NCBI GenBank assembly: GCA_002724395.1
Contig: PBOR01000037.1
Location: 12,261 to 76,260, forward strand
Reading direction: 5' to 3'
Source of the DNA: Rhodospirillaceae bacterium
Lineage (GTDB): Bacteria > Pseudomonadota > Alphaproteobacteria > UBA8366
Length of the DNA: 64,000 nt
Numbering within the stretch: position 1 is the stretch's first letter; the number at the start of each line of letters is the position of its first letter. Under the pieces are notes generated by a model that saw only the letters and a list, made by a program, of their open reading frames with translations, ran no database searches and was not told where the DNA came from. Shown one piece after another: positions 14,374 to 24,211 of this stretch. A program made the translations under genes and the position numbers.

Positions 14374-15705
14374 ATGACAAAAACACTTAAAATTGGTGGT
14401 GGTGCGGGTTTTCTCGATGACCGTATAGAACCCGCACTCGACATATTAGAAAATGCTGATGTGGATTTTCTAATGCTTGAACATTTGGCGGAACGCACTT
14501 TAGCGTTGCTTCAAGAGGCAAAGCGATCTGGCAAGCCGGGCCATGTAGCAAACCTTCGCTACCGAATGGAAACGCTTTTGCCACCAGCAGCCGAAAAGGG
14601 CGTTCGTATCGTTTCTAACCTTGGTGGCGCCGATCCTATAGGGGCAGCAGAAGTAGTGCGGAGTGTAGCTGCTGAAAAAGGCTTAGATCATTTAAAAGTA
14701 GCTGCGGTCACCGGTGATGATATAACTGAACTGGTTCGAGCGCTGGACCCCGTACTCGTAGAAACCGGCAAGAAACTATCTGATTTGGGTACGCCGCTCA
14801 TTTGTGCCAATGCTTATATCGGGGCGTTCCAAATGAAGGAAGCCCTAGACGCGGGCGCTGATGTAGTTTTGGCAGGCCGTGTTGCAGACCCAGCTCTTGC
14901 TGTGGCACCGTTAGCCCATCACTTTGGTTGGGAAACAGATGATTACGATAAACTGGCTCTTGGAACTATGGCGGGTCATATGCTGGAATGTGCAGGGCAT
15001 GCGACCGGCGGTAATTTTGCGGATGGAGGCAAGCGGGTCGTACCTGATCTAGACCGCCTTGGTTTTCCTATTGCCGAAGTAGATGAAGACGGCGTTGTCA
15101 TTACTAAAACAATTACGTCGGGCGGTCTTGTTGATCGTCATGTAGTCCGCCAGCAATTGCTTTACGAATTGGGCGACCCTGGAGATTATCAGACGCCGGA
15201 TGTTGTCATGGATATTTCCGGTGTTGCCGCAATCGATAAAGGACCTGACAGGGTTCATTTGTCTGGTGTTCGTGGCAGGAAAAGGCCGAACCAGCTCAAA
15301 GTATTGTGTGGTGTCGATAATGGTTGGCTTGGTACGGCAGAAATTTCTTATGGCGGCTGGAATGCTGCAGGCCGTGCCAAGCTTGCAGGCGAAATAGTTA
15401 CCAAGCGACTGCGGCGGGATAAGAAAGTATCTAACCTACCGCTACGCGTTGATGTTATCGGCGTAAACAGTGTTTTCCTATTTGGCAACCCACGCGAAGA
15501 TATGCTGGACGCACGCCTTCGGTTTTGTGTGCGCGCTCCTGATCAAGAAACTGCTCAACATGCATTGGCCGAAGCGGAAACCCTGGCCACGAATGGACCT
15601 GCTGGTGGTGGCGGTAAAACACAGTCATTGCGACGAACGATTAGAACCTTTGCGACTTTTTTACCACGCGATCAAATTCAACCGGAATGGCAGATGGTGC
15701 ACTAA
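14374..15705 (+). CDS. Acyclic terpene utilisation AtuA-like protein (DUF1446), N-terminal module
   Basis: About 443 residues of the AtuA/DUF1446 family, named after the acyclic terpene catabolic protein of Pseudomonas; the biochemical activity is not established. Visible features are an N-terminal KIGGGAGFLDDR strand-loop and a central GRVADPALAVAPLAHHFGW block. Three starts compete (GTG 14293, ATG 14323, ATG 14374); none has a clear Shine-Dalgarno, and the last begins right at the conserved domain. The stop codon overlaps the ATG of the next gene (TAATG), so the two are coupled. In many bacteria the two modules are one polypeptide. Confidence 0.82.
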   Translation: MTKTLKIGGGAGFLDDRIEPALDILENADVDFLMLEHLAERTLALLQEAKRSGKPGHVANLRYRMETLLPPAAEKGVRIVSNLGGADPIGAAEVVRSVAAEKGLDHLKVAAVTGDDITELVRALDPVLVETGKKLSDLGTPLICANAYIGAFQMKEALDAGADVVLAGRVADPALAVAPLAHHFGWETDDYDKLALGTMAGHMLECAGHATGGNFADGGKRVVPDLDRLGFPIAEVDEDGVVITKTITSGGLVDRHVVRQQLLYELGDPGDYQTPDVVMDISGVAAIDKGPDRVHLSGVRGRKRPNQLKVLCGVDNGWLGTAEISYGGWNAAGRAKLAGEIVTKRLRRDKKVSNLPLRVDVIGVNSVFLFGNPREDMLDARLRFCVRAPDQETAQHALAEAETLATNGPAGGGGKTQSLRRTIRTFATFLPRDQIQPEWQMVH

Positions 15706-16049
15706 TGGCGAGAATTCAACTCCACAAGATTGCTCATGGTCGAGCAGGAGATAAAGGAAATCGGTCCAATATAGGACTAATTCCCTATCGCGATGAAGAC
15801 TACGACTTGTTAGCTGAGCAGGTTACGGTTGAAGCTGTCCGAATTTTTTTTGAAGGAGTCGTAAAGGGCGAAATTACGCGTCACGACTTGCCGAATTTGA
15901 AGGCCTTTAATTTCGTGCTTGATGAAGCCCTGGAAGGTGGCGTCAATGATGCTCTCGCAGTGGATACCCACGGAAAATCTCGTGCGTCTATTCTTTTGTG
16001 CATGGAAATTGACGTTCCGGAAAATCACTGGGTATTTGAAGAAGAATAG
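15705..16049 (+). CDS. AtuA-like C-terminal domain protein
   Basis: A 114-residue small protein that matches the C-terminal domain of AtuA-family proteins: it starts MARIQLHKIAHGRAGDKGN and has the N-F-V-L-D-E-A-L-x-G-G pattern. The track start at 15687 is upstream; the ATG at 15705, overlapping the stop of the preceding gene, fits translational coupling. It probably forms a complex with the larger protein encoded by the upstream gene. It is downstream of no other enzyme in the operon, so the pathway (terpene, branched acid or other) remains open. Confidence 0.82.
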   Translation: MARIQLHKIAHGRAGDKGNRSNIGLIPYRDEDYDLLAEQVTVEAVRIFFEGVVKGEITRHDLPNLKAFNFVLDEALEGGVNDALAVDTHGKSRASILLCMEIDVPENHWVFEEE

Positions 16050-16056
16050 GTTCTAT

Positions 16057-16434
16057 TTAATGATGTTCGTCGCCTCGCAATCTTAGGTGCCACATCAGGC
16101 CGAGTAAGGCACCTTTCACACGCGGTAAAAAGTAAAACATCAAGATTAACGTCAAGACGGGCCATATCGCAAAATGTACCCATTGTTCAGGATGGTATTG
16201 CTGTTCCAGCATCAATAATGATGGCACGACTAAATGGCCAACTATGATTATTGTGAAGTAGGGAGCAATATCATCCGTTCGAATTTTTCCTAGATGTTCG
16301 CCGCATTGATTGCATGTCTTCATCTGCTTAAGATAGGTCTCAAACAATGGCTCGTGTCCACAGTTTGGACATTGCTTTCGCCAGCCTCTCAATAGAGGAC
16401 CCCAAGGAAATCCCTCTCCACGTCGATAAACCAT
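16057..16434 (-). CDS. DUF983 membrane protein with zinc-ribbon-like head
   Basis: A 125-residue protein. Residues about 22-47 contain two CxxC pairs (CPNC and CNQC), typical of a zinc ribbon, followed by two or three membrane helices (about 58-76, 82-103). This is the DUF983 layout, a widespread alphaproteobacterial family without a firm function, often found near cytochrome c oxidase genes. Here it stands between the AtuA pair and a PhyH gene, so its context gives no clue. The 3' end faces the AtuA gene end, seven bases apart. Confidence 0.85.
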   Translation of the reverse strand: MVYRRGEGFPWGPLLRGWRKQCPNCGHEPLFETYLKQMKTCNQCGEHLGKIRTDDIAPYFTIIIVGHLVVPSLLMLEQQYHPEQWVHFAIWPVLTLILMFYFLPRVKGALLGLMWHLRLRGDEHH

Positions 16435-16500
16435 ACATGGATAAATATAGCTGAAGCGGCCCGGTCACCAGGGGCCGCGACATTCGGCCTCGGTGCTTCT

Positions 16501-17331
16501 TTACGAGTAGTCTTGTCCAGTCCCCGCATATTTTACTTTGGCCCGATTTTCCATGACCTTTGTATGATGAATAATTGCATCACTATCCATGTCAGTCTTC
16601 GGGCCATATTCTACGTCGAAATGGCCATATCGGTCTTTACCTCGCACCAGCAACGCACTATCACGAATATTTCCCATTAATCGGACATGAGGTGCTGCGT
16701 AGCGAATGGCAAACCCAATACGCCGTTGATCGGTTTCATTTGGCTTTGAGCCATGAACAGACATGATGTGGTGGAGTGAAATCTCGCCTGGATCGAGGTT
16801 AAGGCTCACTGCTGCTTCTTCATTGGGCGGATCTACCAAACGTTGGCCACGCGCCAAAAGATTATCACCGGCAAACGTATCTTCATGATCAAGCTGTCCA
16901 AACTCGTGGCTACCGGGAATAATTTTCATCACACCGTTTTGTTCATTGGCAGGTGTTAGGGCAATCCAAGCTGAACACACATCGGGTTTACTTAATCCCC
17001 AATAGGTGGAATCCTGATGCCAAGTGACGTGCGCTGGGTCGTTTGCATTTTTAATAAAAAAACTAGAATTCCAGCATAGAATGTCAGGCCCCAGTACATC
17101 CTCAACCGCATCAAGCACAGTAGGATGAGAAACCATTGTGTAAACCCAAGTAAGTAGCAAATGCGATTTTATTTTTAATTTACCGGGGATTGATCCACCG
17201 TGCATGCGCTCGAAAGCTTCCAATTTTGCCAAATTCTCACTGGCATCCGAAGGACTCATGACTCGAATGGGAAAATGATATCCATTTCGTTTATAAGCGG
17301 CGATGTCCGCCTCGGTCATGAGATTTGGCAT
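16501..17331 (-). CDS. Phytanoyl-CoA dioxygenase (PhyH) family enzyme
   Basis: A 276-residue non-haem iron, 2-oxoglutarate-dependent oxygenase. The iron ligands are in TWHQDSTYWGL (HxD) and in HHIMSVHGSKPN; the arginine of DQRRIGFAIRY probably binds 2-oxoglutarate. The longer track ORF starts at TTG 17349; ATG at 17331 is more likely. A related protein is encoded at 61696-62559 (same HQD-x-YWGLS signature). PhyH enzymes hydroxylate diverse small molecules, and the substrate here is unknown. The AtuA-like pair and the TauD-like gene nearby suggest a small degradation region, but each is its own transcription unit. Confidence 0.87.
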   Translation of the reverse strand: MPNLMTEADIAAYKRNGYHFPIRVMSPSDASENLAKLEAFERMHGGSIPGKLKIKSHLLLTWVYTMVSHPTVLDAVEDVLGPDILCWNSSFFIKNANDPAHVTWHQDSTYWGLSKPDVCSAWIALTPANEQNGVMKIIPGSHEFGQLDHEDTFAGDNLLARGQRLVDPPNEEAAVSLNLDPGEISLHHIMSVHGSKPNETDQRRIGFAIRYAAPHVRLMGNIRDSALLVRGKDRYGHFDVEYGPKTDMDSDAIIHHTKVMENRAKVKYAGTGQDYS

Positions 17332-17405
17332 ACTCTGATCATAATACAATAGCCATAAACAAACACTGAAGCGAAGAGATACGCAAAAATGAGGTGGTTA
17401 GTAAA

Positions 17406-17882
17406 ATGTCTCTATTCACGGCTACCATATTAATTCGTCCGGTAGATCCTAAAGACGCTATTTTCTTGCGACCCTTACTACAGCAGCTAGGTTATGAAAT
17501 CGATAGTGTCCTGCTCAATAACTATATCGCTACCTATTCAGAGATCAAAGGTCACCATGCTTTTGTCGCTATATCGAAAGATGAAGCTGACGATATGGTT
17601 TTGGGATTTATTAGCCTCCATATCAGCTATTGGTTCCATCGGTCTGATCCCGCAGCACGCATATCCGCTCTAGTTGTAGACGACCATTGCCGGGGTAGGG
17701 GTATAGGCCAAATGTTAGTAAATCATGCTGAAGATGTAGCACGGGATGAAGGTTGCAAACTACTTGAACTGACCGCAGCGTCCCATCGACGACAAACGGG
17801 AACGTATGAATTTTATGAAAGTCTTGGCTTTATTGATTCTGATAAGGTTACTACCCTCTTCCGAAAGCAGTTGAATGAGTAA
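17406..17882 (+). CDS. GNAT-family N-acetyltransferase
   Basis: A 158-residue protein with the acetyl-CoA-binding motif A (RGRGIGQMLVNHAE) and the usual C-terminal FYESLGF strand. It transfers an acetyl group from acetyl-CoA to an unidentified amine. The ATG at 17406 follows GAGGTGG by eight bases; the track start (GTG 17394) lies within that ribosome binding site. It is divergent from the PhyH gene. Confidence 0.87.
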   Translation: MSLFTATILIRPVDPKDAIFLRPLLQQLGYEIDSVLLNNYIATYSEIKGHHAFVAISKDEADDMVLGFISLHISYWFHRSDPAARISALVVDDHCRGRGIGQMLVNHAEDVARDEGCKLLELTAASHRRQTGTYEFYESLGFIDSDKVTTLFRKQLNE

Positions 17883-17913
17883 TATCAATTAAAGATTTTA
17901 AAAAAATCGTTAA

Positions 17914-18636
17914 TTAACTGATTATTTTAATCTCCAGCATTGGTTCTTTATCAACAAACAACTCGGCTAAGGCATACGTTGCCCCGCGACCGATATCATC
18001 AGTGGGCGAGCCAGAATAGGCGGCGATTGTCCTATCGGTCACGAGTTCCATTGCCGCATGGTGATGCCCAAGTGCCACATAATCGCAAGGGCTATTTTCA
18101 ATGTCGGACATTAGTATGGGGGAAGACCTATCGGTATCTTCACCCCTTGGTACGAAGTGCCCATGCCCCATCCCAAGATACCAGAGACACTCATCAGGGC
18201 GAGCAGGACAATTGCCAAGCGGCCGATATTCCGGCGTGTGTTCTTCCATGCCTTTACCCCAGACCGCCACGCCTAATGCTTCGTCCCAGGCAGTCTCGCC
18301 TGAGGGTGCTAGAAGCATGTTCAGGTTATCAATGGCACCAAAATCATAGCGGGCAAATATACCCCCCGCCAACATGCAATCATGGTTGCCGGGGATCATG
18401 AAGATGGGTATGTCCTGAGCGGCTAAAATTTCCATAGACCACATAACGGTTTCATCGTCAGCACGATTACTGTCGAAAAGATCTCCAGCAATCAGCATTA
18501 AGTCTGGGTCGTGCGCGCGCATTTGCTCTAGTGCAAGAGCAAATCTGTCGCAATATTGGTTCCCATCGGCATCGGGCGACGCATCCGCATCAAGATGGAT
18601 ATCCGAGCAGTGGACGAGGCGTAGTCGGTTGTTCAT
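17914..18636 (-). CDS. Metallophosphoesterase, SbcD/Mre11-like exonuclease family
   Basis: A 240-residue calcineurin-like phosphoesterase. The dinuclear metal motifs are in order: SDIHLDA, GDLFDSN, PGNHD and GHHHA. They match the DNA repair exonuclease (SbcD/Mre11) group rather than cAMP phosphodiesterases, but the protein is short, lacks the capping domain, and has no SbcC-type ATPase gene next to it. The function is therefore set only at the family level: a nuclease or phosphodiesterase. Confidence 0.82.
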   Translation of the reverse strand: MNNRLRLVHCSDIHLDADASPDADGNQYCDRFALALEQMRAHDPDLMLIAGDLFDSNRADDETVMWSMEILAAQDIPIFMIPGNHDCMLAGGIFARYDFGAIDNLNMLLAPSGETAWDEALGVAVWGKGMEEHTPEYRPLGNCPARPDECLWYLGMGHGHFVPRGEDTDRSSPILMSDIENSPCDYVALGHHHAAMELVTDRTIAAYSGSPTDDIGRGATYALAELFVDKEPMLEIKIIS

Positions 18637-18707
18637 AGCGCTATTTCAAAAAGATTAGGTTTAATTCCGGGTGTCAACGCAGCAGATTAAATTCTCCATT
18701 AGTCTTT

Positions 18708-19181
18708 TTAGTAACTATATTCGCCGGTGGCTTCGAACGCTGTTATAGCGTTGTTTAAATCTTCTAACTCTTCGCAGCTTTCTGGACATATTTGTCGTAA
18801 TTTTGCTTGGAGCTTTTTAGCTTCCGTCAGTTTGCCGATTTGTAAATATAATTCCCCTTTATATTCCAGCGCCCCTTTGTGCTCGCTATTCAGTTCTAAA
18901 GCGCGATTATAGTTCTTCATTGATTTTTCAAATTTTCCAATCTTACGATATGAGTATCCGAGCCAATTATGGATATCGGCATTATCGTCATCCGCAGCTC
19001 GCGCCCTCTTAAGATGCGGGATCGCCTCTTTAAATCTTTTGGCTTCAATAAATTCTTTTGCTGCTGTTAAGTCGGATTTCGCAGTTTCAGCGGTATCCTC
19101 TTCATCTGATCCTGCCGCGTATGCTGGTATAGTAAATACTATGATGACAATAATGCTGAGAAGTGAGCGTAACGATAACAT
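18708..19181 (-). CDS. Secreted tetratricopeptide-repeat protein
   Basis: A 157-residue protein with a signal peptide (cleavage near AYA/AGSD) and an acidic linker. About three TPR units follow; IHNWLGYSYRKIGKFEKSMK and ALEYKGELYLQIGKLTEA are visible. Two cysteines (CPESCEE) lie near the C-terminus. TPR proteins of this size serve as periplasmic assembly or protein-interaction factors. It is transcribed away from nuoA and has no functional link I can see. Confidence 0.82.
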   Translation of the reverse strand: MLSLRSLLSIIVIIVFTIPAYAAGSDEEDTAETAKSDLTAAKEFIEAKRFKEAIPHLKRARAADDDNADIHNWLGYSYRKIGKFEKSMKNYNRALELNSEHKGALEYKGELYLQIGKLTEAKKLQAKLRQICPESCEELEDLNNAITAFEATGEYSY

Positions 19182-19566
19182 AGCTTAATCCTTTCAGGTC
19201 GGATTTTACCGAGGAGGAAATTTAGCGCAATTCTATCAATAATTTACATCAATGAATTTGTAATTCTACTGTGTATCGAAAAAGGTCGATTCATAGCGAA
19301 GTGATAGAAGTGTATACGATTCTCCCTAATAACCGAGCCAATCGACAGTGGAGCCCACTGTTCCTAATTTCTAATTTTTTTTGGCCAAGTATAATAGTTG
19401 ATATTGCAAGTTTTATATAATAAAAACAATTAGTTGAGTAAGATGGCAAAATCCCTTTAGATCCGTACTTGCACCTAAGGTGTCTAGTACTATATTGCTG
19501 AGTAACTAGGATTATTTGCTACTTATTGCCGTTTTTTTATCGTAGGTTGCCGCTCTTGGGGGAGAT
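19182..19566. other. Divergent intergenic region upstream of the nuo operon
   Basis: About 385 AT-rich bases between the TPR gene and nuoA. It carries the candidate nuo promoter described separately. I see no tRNA, small ORF or riboswitch-like structure. Confidence 0.5.
19469..19496 (+). promoter_or_regulatory. Candidate sigma-70-type promoter for nuoA-N
   Basis: TTGCAC (19469-19474) and TATATT (19491-19496) are 16 bases apart, giving an expected start near 19503 and a leader of about 64 bases before nuoA. The -10 matches five of six consensus positions; the -35 matches only the TTG. Other AT-rich pairs exist upstream. Confidence 0.42.
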
Positions 19567-19932
19567 ATGCAAGACCTGCTTCGTGAATACGTACCGATCG
19601 TCATTTTTCTCGCGATTGCTATTGGAATGGCGTGCGCAATGTTAATCGCCAGTTATATTATTGCGCGACAAAAACCTGATTCTGAGAAGTTGTCAGCTTA
19701 TGAGTGCGGCTTTGAAGCATTCGATGATGCTCGCAGTCAATTTGATGTTCGGTTTTATCTGGTGGCAATACTATTTATTATCTTCGATCTTGAAGTCGCT
19801 TTTCTTTTTCCTTGGGCAGTGGCACTGGGGGATATTGGGTTATTTGGCTTTTGGTCCATGTTTGTATTTCTTGTCATTCTCACCATTGGCTTTGTCTACG
19901 AATGGCGAAAAGGAGCTTTGGAATGGGAGTAA
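19567..19932 (+). CDS. nuoA: NADH-quinone oxidoreductase subunit A
   Basis: Small membrane subunit of complex I, 121 residues with three helices; part of the quinone-site loop region. The conserved [14 protein letters not shown] loop and the [11 protein letters not shown] helix are diagnostic. The ATG follows GGGGGAG by seven bases. First gene of a complete nuoA-N operon; the end overlaps nuoB by 10 bases. Confidence 0.97.
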   Translation: MQDLLREYVPIVIFLAIAIGMACAMLIASYIIARQKPDSEKLSAYECGFEAFDDARSQFDVRFYLVAILFIIFDLEVAFLFPWAVALGDIGLFGFWSMFVFLVILTIGFVYEWRKGALEWE

Positions 19933-20468
19933 CTGCTGGTTCAAACCAGGGTGTATTAAAGCCTGGTCCATCGCAAGATATCGCTTTGAGCGCTGTTACT
20001 GAAACGCTTAGTGATAAGGGATTTGTTATTGCTAATTTCGACAAGCTTGTGAATTGGGCTCGAACGGGTTCTCTCTGGCCTATGACATTCGGACTTGCTT
20101 GCTGCGCTGTTGAAATGATGCATGCCTACATGCCTCGCTATGACCTCGATCGGTTTGGCGTGGTACCGCGGGGCTCCCCTCGGCAATCTGATGTCATGAT
20201 TGTAGCTGGCACATTAACAAATAAAATGGCGCCTGCGTTGCGAAAAGTTTATGACCAAATGGCCGAACCACGTTGGGTGATTTCTATGGGAAGTTGTGCT
20301 AACGGTGGTGGGTATTACCATTATTCATACTCTGTTGTTCGGGGTTGCGACCGTGTGGTCCCAGTCGATATTTATGTTCCTGGGTGTCCGCCTACCGCTG
20401 AAGCTTTAGTCTACGGCATCTTGCAGCTTCAAAAGAAAATTCGCCGTATTGGTACTATCGCACGTTAA
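19923..20468 (+). CDS. nuoB: NADH-quinone oxidoreductase subunit B
   Basis: Holds the terminal iron-sulfur cluster N2 of complex I that reduces quinone. Cys-Cys in LACCAVEMM, the cysteine in GSCANGG and the cysteine in [11 protein letters not shown] are the cluster ligands. The ATG at 19923 gives 181 residues and overlaps nuoA; the track start at 19812 lies within nuoA and is rejected. Confidence 0.96.
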   Translation: MGVTAGSNQGVLKPGPSQDIALSAVTETLSDKGFVIANFDKLVNWARTGSLWPMTFGLACCAVEMMHAYMPRYDLDRFGVVPRGSPRQSDVMIVAGTLTNKMAPALRKVYDQMAEPRWVISMGSCANGGGYYHYSYSVVRGCDRVVPVDIYVPGCPPTAEALVYGILQLQKKIRRIGTIAR

Positions 20469-20478
20469 CGCAGGCAGC

Positions 20479-21129
20479 ATGGCGGATCTCGAATTAATGG
20501 ACGAACATAGTCTCATTTTAGAAGAGCTCGGGGAGCATATTGTCGAACAGTGTAAGGGTGACGTGCTCGATCACTTGGTCGCTCATGGTGAGTTATCGTT
20601 ATCCGTGGCGGCGAGTGATATAAAAAAGGTATTGAGGATTTTGAAGGCAGATACCGCGTGCCTTTTTCATGTATTGATCGACGTTTGTGGGGTTGATTTC
20701 CCAGAGCGAAAGCCACGTTTCGATGTAGTTTATAATCTTCTGTCCCTGAAACGTAACTTGCGTATTCGCGTAAAAGTGGCTGTTGGAGAAGATGATAAAG
20801 TGCCATCCGTTGCTGAAATTTTTCCTTCAGCTGGCTGGTACGAGCGTGAGGTGTGGGATCTCTATGGTATTTTCTTCAGTGGCCATACAGACTTACGCCG
20901 TATTTTGACGGACTATGGCTTCGATGGGCATCCATTGCGTAAAGATTTCCCGCTAACCGGCCACGTGGAAGTGCGGTATGACGATGAATACCGTCGCGTC
21001 GTTTATGAGCCTGTGAAATTGACTCAGGAATTTCGAAGTTTCGATTTTCTGAGTCCGTGGGAGGGTATGACGCCAACCTTGCCCGGTGATGAGAAAGCTA
21101 AAACGGAAGAAGAGCAGGAAGACGCTTAA
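20479..21129 (+). CDS. nuoC: NADH-quinone oxidoreductase subunit C
   Basis: Peripheral-arm subunit (30 kDa type), 216 residues, needed to assemble the N2-quinone module with NuoB and NuoD. The family block [20 protein letters not shown] followed by LTDYGF and HPLRKDFPL is present. Separate from nuoD, as usual in Alphaproteobacteria (E. coli has a fusion). The ATG at 20479 lies 10 bases after the nuoB stop; the track start at 20449 overlaps nuoB and is less likely. Confidence 0.95.
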   Translation: MADLELMDEHSLILEELGEHIVEQCKGDVLDHLVAHGELSLSVAASDIKKVLRILKADTACLFHVLIDVCGVDFPERKPRFDVVYNLLSLKRNLRIRVKVAVGEDDKVPSVAEIFPSAGWYEREVWDLYGIFFSGHTDLRRILTDYGFDGHPLRKDFPLTGHVEVRYDDEYRRVVYEPVKLTQEFRSFDFLSPWEGMTPTLPGDEKAKTEEEQEDA

Positions 21130-21132
21130 GAA

Positions 21133-22311
21133 ATGTCCACCGAACATCAAATCAAAACGATGACCATCAACTTCGGTCCTCAACATCCGGCTGCACATGG
21201 TGTTTTACGTATGGTCATGGAGATGGACGGCGAAGTAGTGGACCGGATCGATCCCCATATTGGGCTTTTACACCGTGGAACTGAAAAACTTATCGAACAC
21301 AAGACGTACCTTCAGGCTATACCATATTTTGATCGGCTCGATTATGTAGCTCCGATGAATCAGGAACATGCCTTTGTTCTTGCAGCCGAAAAGTTGTTGG
21401 TATTAGAGGTACCAAAACGTGCCCAGTTTATCCGCGTGCTCTACGATGAAATAGGCCGAATTCTTAACCATCTGCTGAATTTAACCGCATTCGCCCTTGA
21501 TGTAGGGGCCATGACCCCCATGTTGTGGGCTTTTGAACATCGCGAAATTCTCATGGAATTTTACGAACGCGCTTCTGGGGCCCGTTTACATGCGGCCTAT
21601 TACCGGATTGGTGGCGTGCATCAGGATTTGCCAGCAGGCCTCCTCGAGGATATCGAAGAATGGACTGATGGGTTTCCTAAATTTATTGGTGAAATGGAAA
21701 CTTTGCTAAATGGCAACCGTATCTTCAAACAACGAAGCGTCGATGTAGGTATCGTATCTGCCGAGGATGCAATGGCTTGGGGCTTTACTGGGCCAATGCT
21801 GAGGGGGTCTGGTGTCCCATGGGATTTACGTAAATCGCAGCCTTATATGATCTATGATGAACTGGATTTCGATATTCCAGTTGGTAAAAATGGGGATTGT
21901 TATGACCGCTACTTATGTCGGGTCGAAGAGATGCGGCAAAGTTTAAAGATCATCAAGCAATGCATTGAAAAAATGCCTGAAGGATCAGTTTTAGCACGCG
22001 GTAAAGCGGCGCCGCCGTCCCGTGGTGAAATGAAAAATTCAATGGAAGCACTCATCCACCATTTCAAGCTGTATACGGAAGGGTTTCATGTGCCTCATGG
22101 AGATACCTATACTGCGGTCGAGGCTCCTAAAGGAGAATTTGGTGTTTATCTTATTGCTGACGGTTCCAATAAACCCTACCGCTGTAAAATTCGTGCGCCA
22201 GGTTATCCACATTTGCAAGCGATGGATTTTCTTTGTAAAGGCCACATGCTGGCCGATTCCGTAGCGGTACTCGGGTCCATGGATATTGTGTTCGGTGAGA
22301 TAGATCGTTAA
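21133..22311 (+). CDS. nuoD: NADH-quinone oxidoreductase subunit D
   Basis: The 49-kDa subunit of complex I, 392 residues, lining the quinone site with Nuo[13 protein letters not shown] at the start and the C-terminal [11 protein letters not shown] are signatures. It begins three bases after nuoC. Confidence 0.97.
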   Translation: MSTEHQIKTMTINFGPQHPAAHGVLRMVMEMDGEVVDRIDPHIGLLHRGTEKLIEHKTYLQAIPYFDRLDYVAPMNQEHAFVLAAEKLLVLEVPKRAQFIRVLYDEIGRILNHLLNLTAFALDVGAMTPMLWAFEHREILMEFYERASGARLHAAYYRIGGVHQDLPAGLLEDIEEWTDGFPKFIGEMETLLNGNRIFKQRSVDVGIVSAEDAMAWGFTGPMLRGSGVPWDLRKSQPYMIYDELDFDIPVGKNGDCYDRYLCRVEEMRQSLKIIKQCIEKMPEGSVLARGKAAPPSRGEMKNSMEALIHHFKLYTEGFHVPHGDTYTAVEAPKGEFGVYLIADGSNKPYRCKIRAPGYPHLQAMDFLCKGHMLADSVAVLGSMDIVFGEIDR

Positions 22312-22320
22312 GGCAAAGGG

Positions 22321-22899
22321 ATGAGCAAAATATTTGAATTTTCAGCTGAATATTCACCACAGGTCGAACGAGCAATTGCGAAATATCCCAAGGGCCGTCA
22401 GCAAAGTGCCGTTTTGCCTTTGCTTGATCTCGCGCAGCGTCAGATAGGTGGGTACGTCTCCGATGAGGCGGTCGATGCGATTGCTGCAATATTAGAAATG
22501 CCGCGCATTAGGGTGATCGAAGTCGCCACATTTTATACGATGATTAATTTAAAACCGGTCGGAAAGTTCTTGCTTCAGTGTTGTACGACTACACCATGCT
22601 GGTTGCGGGATTCGGGAGCCGTCGTAGATGCCATAAAAGAGCATTTGGATATCGGCTTGGGCCAGACGACCAAAGACGGATTATTTAGTTTGATGGAAGT
22701 CGAATGTTTGGGAGCATGCGTGAATGCCCCAGTAGTACAAATCAACGACGACCTTTACGAAGATTTGACTGAAGACAATGTAGTCAAAGTGCTTGAAGAG
22801 CTGAAAGCCGGTAAAGTGCCGGCGATGGGCTCTCAAATAGGTCGTAAAGGTTCAGAGCCGATTGATGGTGCAACCACTTTAACAAGGGCAGCCGAGTAG
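22321..22899 (+). CDS. nuoE: NADH-quinone oxidoreductase subunit E
   Basis: The 24-kDa subunit carrying the [2Fe-2S] cluster N1a. Four ligand cysteines are seen in CTTTPC and in the [10 protein letters not shown] block. Its 192 residues include a short extra C-terminal tail. It lies between nuoD and nuoF, one base before nuoF. Confidence 0.96.
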   Translation: MSKIFEFSAEYSPQVERAIAKYPKGRQQSAVLPLLDLAQRQIGGYVSDEAVDAIAAILEMPRIRVIEVATFYTMINLKPVGKFLLQCCTTTPCWLRDSGAVVDAIKEHLDIGLGQTTKDGLFSLMEVECLGACVNAPVVQINDDLYEDLTEDNVVKVLEELKAGKVPAMGSQIGRKGSEPIDGATTLTRAAE

Positions 22900-22900
22900 C

Positions 22901-24202
22901 ATGCTGGAAGATAAAGACCGCATATTTACTAATTTGTATGGCTTTGAAGATTGGCGCCTCAAAGCTGCCAAATCACGTGGTGATTGGGATGGCACTGCCG
23001 GTATCATGAAAAAGGGACGTGATTGGATAGTTGAGGAAATGAAGGCATCAAGCCTTCGAGGAAGGGGTGGGGCCGGTTTCCCAACAGGTTTAAAGTGGTC
23101 CTTTATGCCAAAGGAGGAAGGTGAAAGACCTCATTATCTCGTTGTTAATGCGGACGAGAGCGAGCCCGGTACCTGCAAAGACCGTGATATTTTGCGTAAT
23201 GACCCGCACAAGCTTATCGAAGGCTGTGTATTAGCTGGTTTCGCCATGGGTGCACATGCGGCTTATATTTATGTGCGTGGTGAATTTTATAATGAAGCCA
23301 TGCGATTAGAGGCCGCCGTTGCAGAGGCTTATGAAGCGAATCTATTGGGCAACGACGCTGCAGGTTCTGGGTGGGCGTTTGATGTCTTTGTACATCGAGG
23401 GGCGGGAGCCTATATTTGCGGCGAAGAAACCGCTCTACTCGAGAGCCTCGAGGGAAAAAAGGGCCAGCCTCGACTAAAGCCCCCATTTCCGGCTATGTCA
23501 GGCCTCTATGGTTGTCCGACCACTGTTAATAATGTTGAAACCATAGCCGTCTCACCGACAATTCTGCGCAGAGGGGCAAAATGGTTTACCGGGTTCGGTC
23601 GTGAAAATAATCATGGCACGAAGGTTTTTTGTATATCGGGCCATGTTAACCAGCCCTGTAATGTGGAAGAATCTATGTCTATTCCGTTGAGAGAGCTGAT
23701 TGAAAAACATGCAGGCGGGGTTCGTGGCGGCTGGGACAATTTGTTGGCCGTAATTCCCGGCGGCAGTTCGACTCCTTGCATACCAAAAAACGTGTGTGAC
23801 GATATTTTGATGGATTTTGATTCCTTGGTCGAGGCCAAAACCGGACTTGGGACTGCGGCGGTGATCGTAATGGATAAATCGACTGACATTATTAAAGCCA
23901 TTGCACGGCTGGCGTATTTTTATAAACACGAAAGCTGTGGTCAGTGTACACCTTGCCGTGAAGGAACTGGATGGATGTGGCGGGTTCTAGAACGTATGGC
24001 GGCAGGTAACGCCTCCGTTGATGAAATCGACACATTACTGGACGTATCCCATCAGGTGGAGGGGCATACGATTTGTGCGCTGGGCGATGGTGCTGCTTGG
24101 CCAGTTCAAGGTTTAATCCGTCATTTTCGCCCCGTGATAGAAGAACGCATTATAAACGCTAAGACACATGCACCTGCGGTTATTGCGGCAGCAGCGGAGT
24201 AG
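22901..24202 (+). CDS. nuoF: NADH-quinone oxidoreductase subunit F (NADH/FMN site)
   Basis: The 51-kDa subunit, 433 residues, which oxidises NADH through FMN and passes electrons to cluster N3. The NADH/FMN glycine motif [13 protein letters not shown] is at about residue 51 and the 4Fe-4S ligands [10 protein letters not shown] are near residue 350. Normal length. Confidence 0.97.
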   Translation: MLEDKDRIFTNLYGFEDWRLKAAKSRGDWDGTAGIMKKGRDWIVEEMKASSLRGRGGAGFPTGLKWSFMPKEEGERPHYLVVNADESEPGTCKDRDILRNDPHKLIEGCVLAGFAMGAHAAYIYVRGEFYNEAMRLEAAVAEAYEANLLGNDAAGSGWAFDVFVHRGAGAYICGEETALLESLEGKKGQPRLKPPFPAMSGLYGCPTTVNNVETIAVSPTILRRGAKWFTGFGRENNHGTKVFCISGHVNQPCNVEESMSIPLRELIEKHAGGVRGGWDNLLAVIPGGSSTPCIPKNVCDDILMDFDSLVEAKTGLGTAAVIVMDKSTDIIKAIARLAYFYKHESCGQCTPCREGTGWMWRVLERMAAGNASVDEIDTLLDVSHQVEGHTICALGDGAAWPVQGLIRHFRPVIEERIINAKTHAPAVIAAAAE

Positions 24203-24211
24203 GGACAAGCG

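Noticed and set aside
17914-18636. Assignment of the metallophosphoesterase as full SbcD
   Set aside because: Too short for SbcD, no sbcC next to it; kept at family level only.
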